The notes under the pieces are model-generated. The model did not search any database and was not told the DNA's origin. It was given only the letters and a program-made list of their open reading frames with translations. 64,000 nucleotides of DNA from Paraburkholderia sp. DHOC27 (GTDB taxonomy: Bacteria; Pseudomonadota; Gammaproteobacteria; Burkholderiales; Burkholderiaceae): positions 62,001 through 126,000 of the forward strand of contig NZ_QVQV01000010.1 in the NCBI RefSeq assembly GCF_003429005.1. The letters are read 5' to 3'. Position numbers and translations under genes: made by a program. The stretch's first letter is position 1; the number at the start of each line of letters is the position of its first letter. Positions 1 through 9,671 of the stretch are shown in pieces.

Positions 1-1011
1 TCGTGGCAAGGTGGCGAGCCGACCATGCTCGGCCTCGACTTCTTTCGCGACATCATTGAACTTCAGAAACGTTATGCACCCGCCGGCCGACGCATTTCTA
101 ACGATCTCCAGACGAACGGCACGCTACTCGACGACGCCTGGTGCGAGTTCCTGAAGCAAAACAACTTTCTTGTGGGCATCAGCATCGATGGTCCGCGCGA
201 ACTGCACGACGCGTTGCGCGTGGATCGCAAGGGCCGGCCTACATTCGACCGCGTGATGCGCGGCGTGGCCCTGCTGCGCAAGCATGCTGTGCCGTTCAAC
301 ACGTTGACGGTCGTGAACCGGTTGAACGCGAAGCGGCCGCTCGACGTCTATCGCTTCCTGCGCAACGAACTGGGTTCGACGTATATCCAGTTCATTCCTT
401 GCGTCGAGCCGAAGGATTTTCACTCGGTCGCACCGCAACACTGGCCTGCTGAAGCACAGCCACTGATGGGCAGCAGCGCGGCAAAGCCGGGCAATGCTGA
501 CTCGGTCGTGACAGACTGGTCCGTCGATCCCGACGACTGGGGGTATTTTCTCTCGCGCACATTCGATGAGTGGCTAAAGAAGGATGTCGGGCGCGTGCTC
601 GTGAACCTCTTCGAGACGGCCGTAGTGCAGACGAAAGGACGACCGGCACAAACCTGCGTGACAGCCGAGTTTTGTGGCAAGGCGCTTGCCATCGAACACG
701 ATGGCGAAGTCTATTCCTGCGACCATTACGTGTACCCAACCTACGCGCTGGGCAACATTCGTGACAAACATATCGGTGCCATGGCGTTTTCGCCCCGTCA
801 ACAGGCGTTTGGGTACGCCAAGCGCGACTCATTGCCGGCATTCTGTCGCCAATGCAAACATCTGAAAGTGTGCTGGGGCGAGTGCCCAAAGAACCGGTTT
901 ATCCGCAGCCCGGAGGGTGAGCCGAACTTGAACTATCTCTGCCCGGGTATCCGCCGGTTTCACGACCACGCGGGTCCTGCGCTCCGGAAACTGGCCGCTC
1001 ATTCGGGCTGA
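1..1011 (+). CDS. Anaerobic sulfatase maturase (radical SAM/SPASM), 5' end outside window
   Basis: This frame is open from the first base, so the gene is cut by the window edge; the radical-SAM CxxxCxxC cluster must lie upstream. What remains matches anaerobic sulfatase-maturating enzymes, which oxidise an active-site Cys or Ser of sulfatases to formylglycine. Visible features are WQGGEPT (SAM-binding GGE motif, residues 2-8), SIDGP, and a C-terminal SPASM region with clustered cysteines (CVTAEFCGKA, then CRQCKHLKVCWGECPKNRF near the end) that would bind auxiliary Fe-S clusters. The partner sulfatase is not in the window and is probably just upstream. The family call is strong; whether the substrate is a Cys-type or Ser-type sulfatase cannot be told. 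Confidence 0.9.
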   Translation, partial: SWQGGEPTMLGLDFFRDIIELQKRYAPAGRRISNDLQTNGTLLDDAWCEFLKQNNFLVGISIDGPRELHDALRVDRKGRPTFDRVMRGVALLRKHAVPFNTLTVVNRLNAKRPLDVYRFLRNELGSTYIQFIPCVEPKDFHSVAPQHWPAEAQPLMGSSAAKPGNADSVVTDWSVDPDDWGYFLSRTFDEWLKKDVGRVLVNLFETAVVQTKGRPAQTCVTAEFCGKALAIEHDGEVYSCDHYVYPTYALGNIRDKHIGAMAFSPRQQAFGYAKRDSLPAFCRQCKHLKVCWGECPKNRFIRSPEGEPNLNYLCPGIRRFHDHAGPALRKLAAHSG

Positions 1012-1025
1012 AGCCGGGGACTGCG

Positions 1026-1145
1026 ATGGGTACCAAGGACGTCTTTCGCGTCTTTATCGAACAGAAACGAGTCAACTGCACGATTGTCATGGAAGGCGAC
1101 TTGTTGACCGGCTTGGCGCCGCTCATGCATTTTGTTCGCCGCTGA
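1026..1145 (+). CDS. Tiny hypothetical ORF after the maturase
   Basis: A 39-codon ORF (MGTKDVFRVFIEQKR...) begins 15 bases after the maturase stop, in the same direction. It has no recognisable domain and no convincing ribosome binding site. It could be a short co-transcribed gene or the degraded start of another gene. I include it only because it fills the spacer neatly. Confidence 0.2.
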   Translation: MGTKDVFRVFIEQKRVNCTIVMEGDLLTGLAPLMHFVRR

Positions 1146-1452
1146 GTGGTCGAGTTGGGCGCGGAGACGGCACCGGGATGTCATTGTTTCTGCTAGCCGA
1201 TAGGCGGCTTTGAAAGTATCCCTGACGTTCGTCGACTCGCGAACTGTGTACGCACAGTCTTTTGCGTACAGACGTAGCTAAGCTGGTGCTCGATGCAGCT
1301 ACGCAGGTGCGCAGGCTTGAACATTGGGTTTCAGGCATTTGGAGACCGGCCAAGCTGGTCGCTACCAGTTCCCGATCCTCGGCCAAAGTATCCTTCGATG
1401 GACGACTCTGGCATTCCCACGTGCAGAAGCGATTGATCCATGGGGACTATCG
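1146..1452. other. Gene-free spacer with inverted repeats
   Basis: No credible gene is seen. There are two inverted repeats: ACTGTG-TACG-CACAGT at 1243-1258, and CGTAGCT/AGCTACG at 1273-1279 and 1297-1303 with a 17-base spacer. They could be regulator sites for the downstream phosphoesterase remnant, but nothing identifies a protein. Confidence 0.4.
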
Positions 1453-2197
1453 ATGAAAAATCTCAAGGTTGTCCTGATTGCGGGTGTGACGTTGTGGGGC
1501 ATTGTCAATGTCGAGTATTAGCGCACTGGCACAAGCAGCTCGGAGTTCCGCGGGGCAAGAAGATACGGTCTCGGCCATTGACATCGCACTGGAGCCCGAT
1601 ACGACCATGATTCGCGAGGCGGATGCCGCTAATGCTCGTCTGCGCAAGGTTTTTCCGAAGGGCTTCGCTTTCGACGCGTCACACCGCCCGCACATTACGA
1701 TATTGCAGCGTTACGTCCGCACAGCGGACCTCGACAACGTCTACAACGCAGCGAACTAGGTATTGATAGCCGAGAACGTTACCCAATTGAAACTGCAGGC
1801 GTTCAAATACCACTTCATCCCTGATCATGACATCGGTCTGGCCGGCATCGTTGTTCGACAGGATTCCAATCTAATCAGGCTACAGCAGAAGTTGATCGAC
1901 GCGATCGCGCCTTTTACGGTCAAGACCGGAACTGCCGCGGCGTTCGTGACTACCCCTGATGATCCTGAAATTAACCATCCAACAATCGACTACGTTGCTA
2001 CGTTGGTACCGAAAGCTTCAGGGAAGAATTTCATCCCCCACATAACGATCGGGATCGCTCGACAAGATTATTTGAAACGGATGCTCGCCGAACCGTTCCG
2101 GACGTTCGAGTTCTCACCTGCAGGCGCGTCCGTCTACCAGCGTGGCAACTTTGGGGCGGCCCGTAAACAACTCAAGGCGCTGGACCTGAAGCCATAA
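1453..2197 (+). pseudogene. Decayed secreted 2H phosphoesterase (2'-5' RNA ligase family)
   Basis: Two halves of one gene are readable. The downstream part carries both HxT motifs of the 2H phosphoesterase superfamily, RPHITI (around 1687-1704) and IPHITI (around 2035-2052), which cleave or ligate 2'-5' RNA or cyclic phosphodiester bonds. Two lesions separate the pieces. First, a signal-peptide-like start at 1453 (MKNLKVVLIAGVTLWG) runs out of frame into a stop at 1519-1521, while the continuation SSISALAQAA lies in the +1 frame. Second, an in-frame amber TAG sits at 1757-1759 and the protein resumes in the same frame straight after it. Joined, they give a roughly 245-residue exported protein. 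Sequencing error could explain one lesion but hardly two. The restored protein would be periplasmic, which is unusual for the family. Confidence 0.7.
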
Positions 2198-2472
2198 TTT
2201 TGTCTGCCAGACGACCATCAGATCGATTTGATTACTCACGATCCTTTCGGCAATCGGATGGCCGACTACAGGGTAAAGTCGTCGCTCGAACGTCCGACTG
2301 GCGACACATGTGAACGGCGGGTTATGGCCGACTGTTGCCGGAGACTGTGGACCGTCATCGACCCGCTGCGGCCGGACGAGCAAACTCAACGTTTCGGGCG
2401 GCTTCTGGAGGTACAACGGCCGTTCGTCGAATTGCGTGCAGAGACGATCGGCCGAAGCCGCCTGAGGTGTGA
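2198..2472. repeat. Intergenic stretch with a dispersed repeat-like segment
   Basis: No gene is supported. Bases 2335-2361 closely match 63829-63855 at the other end of the window, both containing TTGCCGGA(G/C)ACTGTGGACC. This suggests a dispersed intergenic element or the relic of a shared gene. Confidence 0.35.
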
Positions 2473-3246
2473 CTACATCGGGGCGACAGCTGGACTCGCT
2501 GCCAGATGGACAATGTCGAGAAACTGCGCGGCCTCAAGCGAGGCGCCGCCGACGAGGGCGCCATCAATGTCGTCCTGCGCAAACAGCTCGGCCGCAGTCG
2601 ACGGCTTAACGCTTCCGCCGTAGAGAATTGTCACGCTCGCAAGCGATTCGGCTCGCGAGCGCAACACCTCACGAAGAAATCCGTGCATCTCCTGCGCCTG
2701 CTGCGCGCTCGCACTGCGGCCCGTACCGATCGCCCAGACCGGTTCGTAGGCCAGCACCAGACCGCGTGCCTGGTCAGTGGTAAGCGAATCTAGCGCTGCC
2801 ACTAGCTGGATTTCTACCGTTTCCCGTGCGCATCCACTCTCTCGCTCCTGTTGAGTCTCCCCCACGCAGACCACAGGTGTGATGCCCGCCTCGATAGCCC
2901 GAAGAGCTTTTTCGCCAACTGTCTTTGGCGTTTCGCCATGATAGATCCGGCGTTCCGAATGACCGACAACGGCGTATTGAACACCGAATTCGCCTGCCAT
3001 ATCCGCGGATATTTCGCCGGTGAAGGCGCCATCGCGGAACGCGGAAATATCCTGTACGCCCAACCTAAGTGCTGAGTCCATCAGGATCACTTGCGCTTCG
3101 GGTACGTGGAGGAACGGCACGCACACCGCTGCATCGATCTGCGAGGCCTGAATCGTTGAATCGTCCCGGATCTCGCGGAGCAAACGGGTGTTCGATACCA
3201 AAGTCCCGTTCATCTTCCAGTTACCGACAATCAGCTTCCTTGCCAT
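2473..3246 (-). CDS. tpiA: Triosephosphate isomerase homologue (TpiA/EryH-like)
   Basis: A full-length TIM of 257 residues. It shows the N-terminal catalytic lysine in GNWKMNG (K11), the electrophile histidine in GHSERR, the catalytic glutamate and loop 6 in AYEPVWAIGTG, and the C-terminal phosphate-binding ILYGGSVK. It should interconvert dihydroxyacetone phosphate and glyceraldehyde 3-phosphate. TIM homologues in tetritol operons (TpiB/EryH/LerI type) instead isomerise tetrulose phosphates, and the neighbouring FGGY and DhaK-type kinases make that an alternative. It is the last gene of the minus-strand operon, 109 bp after the DhaKL gene, with SD AAGGAATGCGAA before the ATG. A housekeeping tpiA is expected elsewhere, so this is probably a pathway-dedicated copy. 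Confidence 0.9.
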   Translation of the reverse strand: MARKLIVGNWKMNGTLVSNTRLLREIRDDSTIQASQIDAAVCVPFLHVPEAQVILMDSALRLGVQDISAFRDGAFTGEISADMAGEFGVQYAVVGHSERRIYHGETPKTVGEKALRAIEAGITPVVCVGETQQERESGCARETVEIQLVAALDSLTTDQARGLVLAYEPVWAIGTGRSASAQQAQEMHGFLREVLRSRAESLASVTILYGGSVKPSTAAELFAQDDIDGALVGGASLEAAQFLDIVHLAASPAVAPM

Positions 3247-3355
3247 TTCGCATTCCTTAGTTTCAATTTTGCTACTAAGCTTCGGTGCAAAGCTTTTCCA
3301 CTTCGACGTGTCGATCTAGTTGCGCCTCACGACATCGCTTCGCTCGTCGGGCTCG

Positions 3356-5074
3356 TTAGCGCGTGGCGATAAAAGGCTGTAAGGCGCTCAGCCAGCAGGC
3401 AACGGCGACCGCTCCTCCGTCGGGAGATCCCATAGCCCGCTCGCCCAGATAGCTGGCCCGTCCCGCCCGAGGTGCCATTTGCGCTGTGGCTTGCGCACCG
3501 GACTTCGCAGCATTAACCGCGGCCTCCCAGGCCTTGGCAGCAGTCAGTCCCGATTCCAGTCCGCTCTCAAACGCAGATGCAGCGGGAATAAGCGCGTCGA
3601 GCATGGTCCGGTCTCCGGCCTTTGCACCGCCCAGTTCGCTGATGGCTTCGGCCGCGCCGTGCAGGGCTGCGGCCCAATCTCGCGCTGTCGGATCAAATCG
3701 GTCCGCCAGTGTTCGAGAGGCTCGAACCAGGGCCGTTGCGTAAAATGGCCCCGAACTGCCCGCAATCGCCCTGCGCAGTGCGGTAGCGAGTGTGGCAAGC
3801 GCCTTGTCCGGGGTGACGAGCACTTCGGCGGGGACGGCAAGAATGGCTTCTGCCGCTCGCTTCATGCTGTTCCCGAGGTCACCGTCACCGGCCTTCGAAT
3901 CGAGGTCTGTCAGCATGGCTTCGTTGGCTAGCAGCGCGTGGGCGACTGCGTCCATCGCTGGCTTCAGCTTTCTGGGCCAATGTTGAACATCGCCCTGATC
4001 ACGACTGTCGACAGCCGCTTCAGTGTCGACCGTTGTGGTGGTAATCGGAACGTGGATATGCCGGTTTATCGCCCCAAGTCCCGGCCACGCGCGGGCGGCC
4101 GTGGCAGCATCCAGCAACGCCAGCCGTTTATCATCGAGACGAAGAAGAGAAATGGAGCAGCCAGGCATGTTTAGCGCGGAAAGGAACGTCCCGGCCCACC
4201 CACGCTCGACCGCGATGTCTCGCCGCCTCAGGCTCTCGAGCGCATCGCGGAGAACAATCGCCAGTTCCATCTCGGGTGTGGCGCCCAGTCCGTTCACCAG
4301 AAGGGCGACCCGCTCGCCGCTTTTTATACCAAGGTCTTCGACGATGTTGAAAAGCAATGTCTCCGTCAACTCTTTGGCGCGCATCGGCGCAGTACGTTCG
4401 ACACCCTTCTCGCCATGGATACCCAGTCCGAGTTCGATCTCGTCCTCACCGAGAGAGAACCCCGCTTTTTCTGCGCCGGGCAACGTACACCCGTCAAGCG
4501 CTACGCCCATCGTGCCGAGGTTGGCCGCCGCTTCGCGCCCGATCGCAGCTACCTTGTTCAATGAGGCCCCTTTGGCGGCAGCAGCTCCAGCAATCTTGTG
4601 CACCAGCACGGTCCCTGCGATCCCACGTCGTTGATGGCGCTCGGTTCTGCCACGTAGCGATACGTCGTCAGCCACCGTCACAATTTCCACGGGAATCCCT
4701 TCAGCTCTTGCCATCTCGGCCGCGAGGCCGAAATTCAAACGGTCTCCGGTGTAATTTTTGACAATGAGCAAGGCACCCTGCGGTCCGGCAGTCGCCCGGA
4801 TGGCTTCAAGCACAGCATCAGTAGATGGAGACGTGAAGACTTCGCCGCACACGGCGGCACTGAGCATACCGGTTCCTACATAGCCGCCATGCGCCGGTTC
4901 GTGACCACTGCCGCCTCCAGAGACAATCGCAACAGGACGTTCGGAAGGCTCTGGAAGGTCCTTACGGACCAGGACGTTTTCATCTCCAAGGATCGCGAGA
5001 TGCAACGCCTGCCGGGCAAGCCCTTCGAGCATTTCGCGGACGACATTAGTTGGATCGTTGACAAGTTTTTTCAT
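3356..5074 (-). CDS. dhaK: Single-chain dihydroxyacetone kinase (DhaK-DhaL fusion)
   Basis: The 572-residue protein joins a DhaK domain (about residues 1-330) to a DhaL domain (about 370-572), the layout of ATP-dependent Citrobacter-type kinases rather than the PTS-coupled two-subunit form. Landmarks are SGGGSGHEP, the GIHGEKG histidine that forms the hemiaminal with the ketone substrate, and LDSKAGDGDLGNSM in DhaL, whose aspartates bind Mg-ATP. The simplest role is dihydroxyacetone to DHAP, feeding the adjacent triosephosphate isomerase. Close homologues (LerK, DerK) phosphorylate L- or D-erythrulose, so a C4 ketose is a real alternative. It lies 54 bp downstream of the ABC ATPase gene in the same operon. 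Confidence 0.9.
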   Translation of the reverse strand: MKKLVNDPTNVVREMLEGLARQALHLAILGDENVLVRKDLPEPSERPVAIVSGGGSGHEPAHGGYVGTGMLSAAVCGEVFTSPSTDAVLEAIRATAGPQGALLIVKNYTGDRLNFGLAAEMARAEGIPVEIVTVADDVSLRGRTERHQRRGIAGTVLVHKIAGAAAAKGASLNKVAAIGREAAANLGTMGVALDGCTLPGAEKAGFSLGEDEIELGLGIHGEKGVERTAPMRAKELTETLLFNIVEDLGIKSGERVALLVNGLGATPEMELAIVLRDALESLRRRDIAVERGWAGTFLSALNMPGCSISLLRLDDKRLALLDAATAARAWPGLGAINRHIHVPITTTTVDTEAAVDSRDQGDVQHWPRKLKPAMDAVAHALLANEAMLTDLDSKAGDGDLGNSMKRAAEAILAVPAEVLVTPDKALATLATALRRAIAGSSGPFYATALVRASRTLADRFDPTARDWAAALHGAAEAISELGGAKAGDRTMLDALIPAASAFESGLESGLTAAKAWEAAVNAAKSGAQATAQMAPRAGRASYLGERAMGSPDGGAVAVACWLSALQPFIATR

Positions 5075-5128
5075 GGCAGTCTACCAGGACGGTTAAAGGC
5101 TAACAGTGCGGATCAGCGACGCAATCGC

Positions 5129-6274
5129 TCATGCAGCCCTGACCAACGGCGCACGAGCCTCTTTTCCGCCAGCGGCAATAACCGACCGTTCAGTGTCCTC
5201 GTCAAAGGCGTGCGGCGTATCGACCTTGTGTTTCAGCGTGATGGTCTTGCCCACCTCAAGCCCCGGCTGACGTTCGAATTGCGCAGTGACGACAGAATCG
5301 CCGACCGCGACCTGAACCATGACCTGGGAACCCAATGGTTCGATCAGCTCGATGCGTCCCTGTACCCATCCGCTGTCAGAGTCTTTGAGGTTTTCACCTT
5401 CACTCGCGGGGAAAAGATGTTCTGGGCGAATGCCAGCAACTACTCTCTTCTTCGAAGTCGCACTGAGCGCGCGAGCAATGCGGTCTGACATCCGCAACTG
5501 GAAACCCGTACCACGCAAGAACTGGCCGTTGCTTTCAACGCTCGAGCTCAGGAAATTCATCGAAGGGCTTCCAATGAAACCTGCCACAAAACGGTTCACA
5601 GGCTCATCGTAAATTCGCTGCGGCGTATCGATCTGCTGCGCAATGCCATTGCGCATGACGATCACCCGATGGCCCATCGTCAGTGCTTCTAGCTGATCGT
5701 GGGTTACATAAAAAGTCGTAACCTTGAGACGTCGGCAGAGTTTGATGATTTCGCCACGCATGTCTACCCGCAACTTCGCGTCAAGATTCGATAGCGGTTC
5801 GTCCATGATGAAGATACGCGGCTCGCGGACGATCGCGCGGCCAAGCGCTACCCGCTGTCGCTGGCCGCCTGAAAGAGCGGCCGGCTTACGCTGCAGGAGC
5901 GGGGCAAGCGCCAACGATTCCGCGACCTGCCGGACCCGTTCATCAATTCGTGCCTTGGGCCACTTTCTCACCTGTAGACAGAAAGCCATGTTTTCGTACA
6001 CGGTCAGGTGGGGATAGAGGGCATAGTTCTGGAAAACCATAGCCACATCCCGTTCCGTCGGAGACGAGTCGGTCACATCTTGGCCGTCAATCAGAATCGA
6101 TCCGGCAGTCGCTTCTTCGAGTCCGGCGATCATGCGCATCGTGGTCGACTTTCCGCATCCGGAAGGCCCGACGATCACGATGAACTCGCCATCTTCAGAA
6201 GTAAGGTTGAGCGACTCAACGGCGTCTACACCGTTGAATGATTTCTTGAGGTTTCGAATTTCGACGACGGCCAC
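5129..6274 (-). CDS. Carbohydrate ABC transporter ATPase (MalK/UgpC family)
   Basis: A 381-residue ATPase with Walker A GPSGCGKST (near residue 36), Q-loop FQNYALYPH, signature LSGGQRQRVA, Walker B IFIMDEPLSNLDAKLR and H-loop YVTHDQLEALT. A C-terminal TOBE/OB regulatory region of about 140 residues follows, as in MalK and UgpC. Translation starts at a GTG preceded by CAGGAGACAATC. It energises the two permeases and binding protein encoded upstream in the same operon (8847-12038). Its separation from the permease genes by the dehydrogenase and kinase genes supports one shared transcript. Confidence 0.95.
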   Translation of the reverse strand: MAVVEIRNLKKSFNGVDAVESLNLTSEDGEFIVIVGPSGCGKSTTMRMIAGLEEATAGSILIDGQDVTDSSPTERDVAMVFQNYALYPHLTVYENMAFCLQVRKWPKARIDERVRQVAESLALAPLLQRKPAALSGGQRQRVALGRAIVREPRIFIMDEPLSNLDAKLRVDMRGEIIKLCRRLKVTTFYVTHDQLEALTMGHRVIVMRNGIAQQIDTPQRIYDEPVNRFVAGFIGSPSMNFLSSSVESNGQFLRGTGFQLRMSDRIARALSATSKKRVVAGIRPEHLFPASEGENLKDSDSGWVQGRIELIEPLGSQVMVQVAVGDSVVTAQFERQPGLEVGKTITLKHKVDTPHAFDEDTERSVIAAGGKEARAPLVRAA

Positions 6275-6340
6275 GATTGTCTCCTGTGTGTACGGTGTGC
6301 CGGCCCATTCAGGAGCCAGCGCGACGACCTGCCAAGCGGG

Positions 6341-7756
6341 TCACTGCTCTGTTAGTTCCTCGAGCCGATTCCGGAAGTCCAGATACTGACGCTCATAAAT
6401 CTCTTGCCATTCAGCGACCGGCTGGATCACCCGGATGTCACGCTGAAAAACCTGCTGGGTAACCGGACTCTCTATCGAGTCTCTTGCTATCAATGCCGCA
6501 CCGAGTGCGGTCAACTCATTTTCATCGACCGATGAGACGGGCTCTCCGTACACGCTTGCACGCAGTTGCAGGAGGGCCTCCGATCTGGCCCAACCACCAA
6601 CCGCGTACATCGGGGTACCGCCCGAACCAGTTTTCCGGATTGCTTCGAGCATCCGTCTTGCATACAGGCATCCGGCTTCGAGCGCGGCCCTCAACTGGTG
6701 TGCGTCACCGTATGGCTTCGATGTGATCAGCGGATTCAGCCCGCGTTCCAGTGATTCCAGAGTGTCGGTGATAGGGCTCGGCTTTCCCGGAAGTCGACCG
6801 CCCGCAAGGAACGACCGTAAAGCAACACCAGAGTCTCTTGTCCGGAAGGGCTCCAAAGCAGCCGAAAACTCAAACACGCCAAGACAGGCGGTTCCGCCGT
6901 TCCCCAGCGCAGGTACAGAAAAAGCGAGGTAAGGATCGCTGCGCGGTTCCGCATTCTTGATCTCGTCGTACATAAGGTTTGCGGTCCCGAGCGAGTCGAC
7001 CAGCGCATGCTGGTTCAAGCGTCGTACTGCAGAGGCCGCCACGGGATGATCGTGCCCCCCCGCAACGATCAGTGTTCCACCGCACGCTGCGCCACTGTCG
7101 ATCAACGACCCTCGCTCCACAACACCGACCACCTCGCCGGCCGCTACGACGCGCGGCAATGGCGGTGCACCGCATGTATCAAGCATGGCCGGCAACCATT
7201 TGCGGCCAAACACGTCATAGCAGCCCGTACGCGCCGCCAACGTCTCGCTCATGAAGGCCGTGCGGCACCACCAAGCAGCGGGATAGTCCGTGATTGCGAG
7301 CCAGAGGCGCGCATTACGCATCGCTTCGGGATGGTATTCCCGCAGCCAGCGCCACTTGGCCGCCGAACGTGAAAAGTCGATCGCCAGACCACTGCGAATT
7401 TCCCCGCCTGCGAGTTCCCGGATCTGTGCTGCTTGCTTCTCGGCTCGCCTGTCGAACCACGGAATCGCGAAATCTAGCGGCTTGAGGTCAACTGAAACAG
7501 GAATGCCGTCTTCGCCAACACCCGTGATTGCGATCGCACCAAGCGGATTTTTCGCACCGGTGGCGTGCCAGCCTTCGATGATTAGTTGCTCGAGTGTGAC
7601 AACCAGCGCCGACGCGTCCGTCACGATGCCGCCTGTCTGCTCAATCCTGGGCACAGGAATCGATTTGGTCCAGACGGTATTGGCACTCCTGTCCACGAGG
7701 ATCACCTTGACATTGGTCGACCCAACATCAACACCGCAAACAAGTGAATCCATCAT
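6341..7756 (-). CDS. FGGY-family carbohydrate kinase
   Basis: This is a 471-residue FGGY kinase (ASKHA fold). I place the start at the ATG ending at 7756 because GGAGAGG lies 7-9 bases ahead of it; an open frame continues upstream without a better site. The N-terminal ATPase motif is GVDVGSTNVKVILVD, a phosphate motif GGHDHPVAASA is mid-protein, and the late GGWARSEALLQLRASV is the family's adenosine motif. Members phosphorylate ketoses or polyols such as xylulose, ribulose, erythritol and AI-2. With the adjacent dehydrogenase and the divergent aldolase, a ketose 1-phosphate is a reasonable product, but the substrate cannot be read from sequence. Confidence 0.88.
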   Translation of the reverse strand: MMDSLVCGVDVGSTNVKVILVDRSANTVWTKSIPVPRIEQTGGIVTDASALVVTLEQLIIEGWHATGAKNPLGAIAITGVGEDGIPVSVDLKPLDFAIPWFDRRAEKQAAQIRELAGGEIRSGLAIDFSRSAAKWRWLREYHPEAMRNARLWLAITDYPAAWWCRTAFMSETLAARTGCYDVFGRKWLPAMLDTCGAPPLPRVVAAGEVVGVVERGSLIDSGAACGGTLIVAGGHDHPVAASAVRRLNQHALVDSLGTANLMYDEIKNAEPRSDPYLAFSVPALGNGGTACLGVFEFSAALEPFRTRDSGVALRSFLAGGRLPGKPSPITDTLESLERGLNPLITSKPYGDAHQLRAALEAGCLYARRMLEAIRKTGSGGTPMYAVGGWARSEALLQLRASVYGEPVSSVDENELTALGAALIARDSIESPVTQQVFQRDIRVIQPVAEWQEIYERQYLDFRNRLEELTEQ

Positions 7757-7821
7757 CAGCGTCCACCTCTCCTCACTTAGCCCATTAGCATCGCGACCCG
7801 GCAAGCGCGCTGCGCGGTTAC

Positions 7822-8811
7822 CTAGTCAAAACTCAGCTGCGTTTTCACCGCATGGCCAGCTGCCATGCTCTTCACCGCTGTTGCAAATTCCCAGACGGAA
7901 AAAGTGTCACCAATCAGCTGTGCGGTCCGGTCTGAAATGTCAGGCATCAGATCGACTGCGGCCGGAAACTGGTTTGCGAGAGAATTTGAACCCACGACAC
8001 GCAGTTCATGTTCGTAGATCGTGAACGGATTTACATCGATCGTGGCTTCGACACCATGAACCCCGACCTGGACCAATACGCCGGTTTTACGAATCAGAGC
8101 CAGCGCCTGTCGGAGCGCAGGCATTGCGCCTGCAGCTTCGAAGACTACTTCGTATTTTTCATCCGTAATCTGATCTGGCGACAATGCCTTGTCGGCACCG
8201 ACCTGCAACGCTATCGGATGTTTGGCTGGATTGGGATCGACGACGGTCACCTCAGCCGCACCGAACTGTTTGGAGATGATTGCGATGAGCAGCCCCATCG
8301 TGCCGGCGCCCATTACGAGCACGCGCCGGTCTTTCACACCCTGGGACGATTCCACTGCGTGCAACGCGCAGGCCATAGGCTCAATCAGTGCTGCCACACC
8401 ATGCCCAATACTCTCCGGTACGAGATACGCGTTCTTGCCCGGCACGGCAACCTGCTCTGCCGCGGCCCCCGCGCGACCGACACCGATCGGCGTCAGTGCA
8501 TTGCACAGATGGGGCTTGCCCTCCCGGCACCACTCACACACGCCGCACGAAACGTTGGGATTGACAGCGACAAAGTCGCCCTCCTTGATATTCGTGACAT
8601 CGCGGCCAACGGCGACCACATGTCCGGCGAACTCGTGGCCGGGAGTTACAGGGTAGTTCGTGCCCGGGAACCCATGCTGACAAATATGCAGGTCAGTACC
8701 GCAAATTCCGCACGCCACTGGGCGGATGACCACTTCGCCTTGCTTCACCGCCGGAGCATCCAGCTCGACGACGTCGATCATGTGGTTACTTCCAATACGG
8801 ATAGCGCGCAT
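7822..8811 (-). CDS. Zinc-dependent MDR alcohol/polyol dehydrogenase
   Basis: A 329-residue medium-chain dehydrogenase. The catalytic zinc ligands lie in CGICGTD and GHEFAG, the structural zinc cysteines in NVSCGVCEWCREGKPHLC, and the Rossmann motif in VMGAGTMGLL. It resembles sorbitol, threonine and galactitol-1-phosphate dehydrogenases and should oxidise a secondary alcohol of a sugar alcohol to a ketose with NAD(P). SD GGAGACACAAG precedes the ATG. It is sandwiched between the inner permease gene and the kinase gene, implying oxidation right after uptake and before phosphorylation. Confidence 0.9.
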   Translation of the reverse strand: MRAIRIGSNHMIDVVELDAPAVKQGEVVIRPVACGICGTDLHICQHGFPGTNYPVTPGHEFAGHVVAVGRDVTNIKEGDFVAVNPNVSCGVCEWCREGKPHLCNALTPIGVGRAGAAAEQVAVPGKNAYLVPESIGHGVAALIEPMACALHAVESSQGVKDRRVLVMGAGTMGLLIAIISKQFGAAEVTVVDPNPAKHPIALQVGADKALSPDQITDEKYEVVFEAAGAMPALRQALALIRKTGVLVQVGVHGVEATIDVNPFTIYEHELRVVGSNSLANQFPAAVDLMPDISDRTAQLIGDTFSVWEFATAVKSMAAGHAVKTQLSFD

Positions 8812-8846
8812 CTTGTGTCTCCAGTTGTTGACTTAGGTCGTGTGAG

Positions 8847-9671
8847 TTACCGGACAGCACCGAATGTCAGGCCGCGGGTCAGGCTCTTTTGGGCAAGCCA
8901 CCCGGCTGCGACGACTGGAATATTCAGAAGCGTCGCGACCGCTGCAACCTGAGCTGTGTATAGCTCTCCGAAGCTCAGGAATTTTTGTAGAAAGACCGGC
9001 AACGTACTTGATGTTGTGGTGAGATTGACGGCCAGGAAGAATTCGTTCCATGCAAAGATTCCGCACAGCAAAGCGGTAGACGCGAGACCAGGCATGATGA
9101 GTGGAACGATGACACGCAGAAGCTCCCGGAAAAAGCCGGCACCGTCAACACGCACTGCGTCGAAAACCTCAACCGGAATCTCGTTCATGAATGACCGAAT
9201 CATCCAGACCGCGAGCGGAAGATTCATGGACGTGTAGACGACGATCAGCAGCAACGACGTGTTGAGTAACCCGAGGCTTTGCGCGACCAGATAGATCGGC
9301 ACAATGCCAGCTGCGATCGGCATCATCTTTGTCGAGATAAAGAAGAACAGAACGTCGCGCCATTTCTCCACGGGTCTTACGCATATGGCATATGCCGCGG
9401 GTACCGCGAGGCAGATCACAATGGCGGTTGATATCCCGGTAGCAAGTATCGAGTGAATCGCGAAAGCTGCGAAATCTCCGTCAAAAATACGGACATAATG
9501 GGCGAGCGTTGGCTTGAAGAAGAGCAACGGCGGCGAACTGATCGCATCCTGCTCGGTCTTGAAACTCGTCAAGACCATCCATGCAATCGGTGCAAACATG
9601 AGAAGTGCACCGAGCCAGGTGAGCGCGGACAGCAGAGCGTTCAAAATCGCCTTTGAAGTTTTCCGGTTCAT
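8847..9671 (-). CDS. Sugar ABC permease (MalG/UgpE type)
   Basis: A 274-residue inner-membrane permease with about six hydrophobic segments and the BPD signature EVFDAVRVDGAGFFRELLRVIVP, the loop that couples to the ATPase. Its ATG overlaps the stop of the upstream permease gene by four bases (ATGA), so the two are translationally coupled. It forms the transmembrane heterodimer with the product of 9668-10612. Confidence 0.93.
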   Translation of the reverse strand: MNRKTSKAILNALLSALTWLGALLMFAPIAWMVLTSFKTEQDAISSPPLLFFKPTLAHYVRIFDGDFAAFAIHSILATGISTAIVICLAVPAAYAICVRPVEKWRDVLFFFISTKMMPIAAGIVPIYLVAQSLGLLNTSLLLIVVYTSMNLPLAVWMIRSFMNEIPVEVFDAVRVDGAGFFRELLRVIVPLIMPGLASTALLCGIFAWNEFFLAVNLTTTSSTLPVFLQKFLSFGELYTAQVAAVATLLNIPVVAAGWLAQKSLTRGLTFGAVR

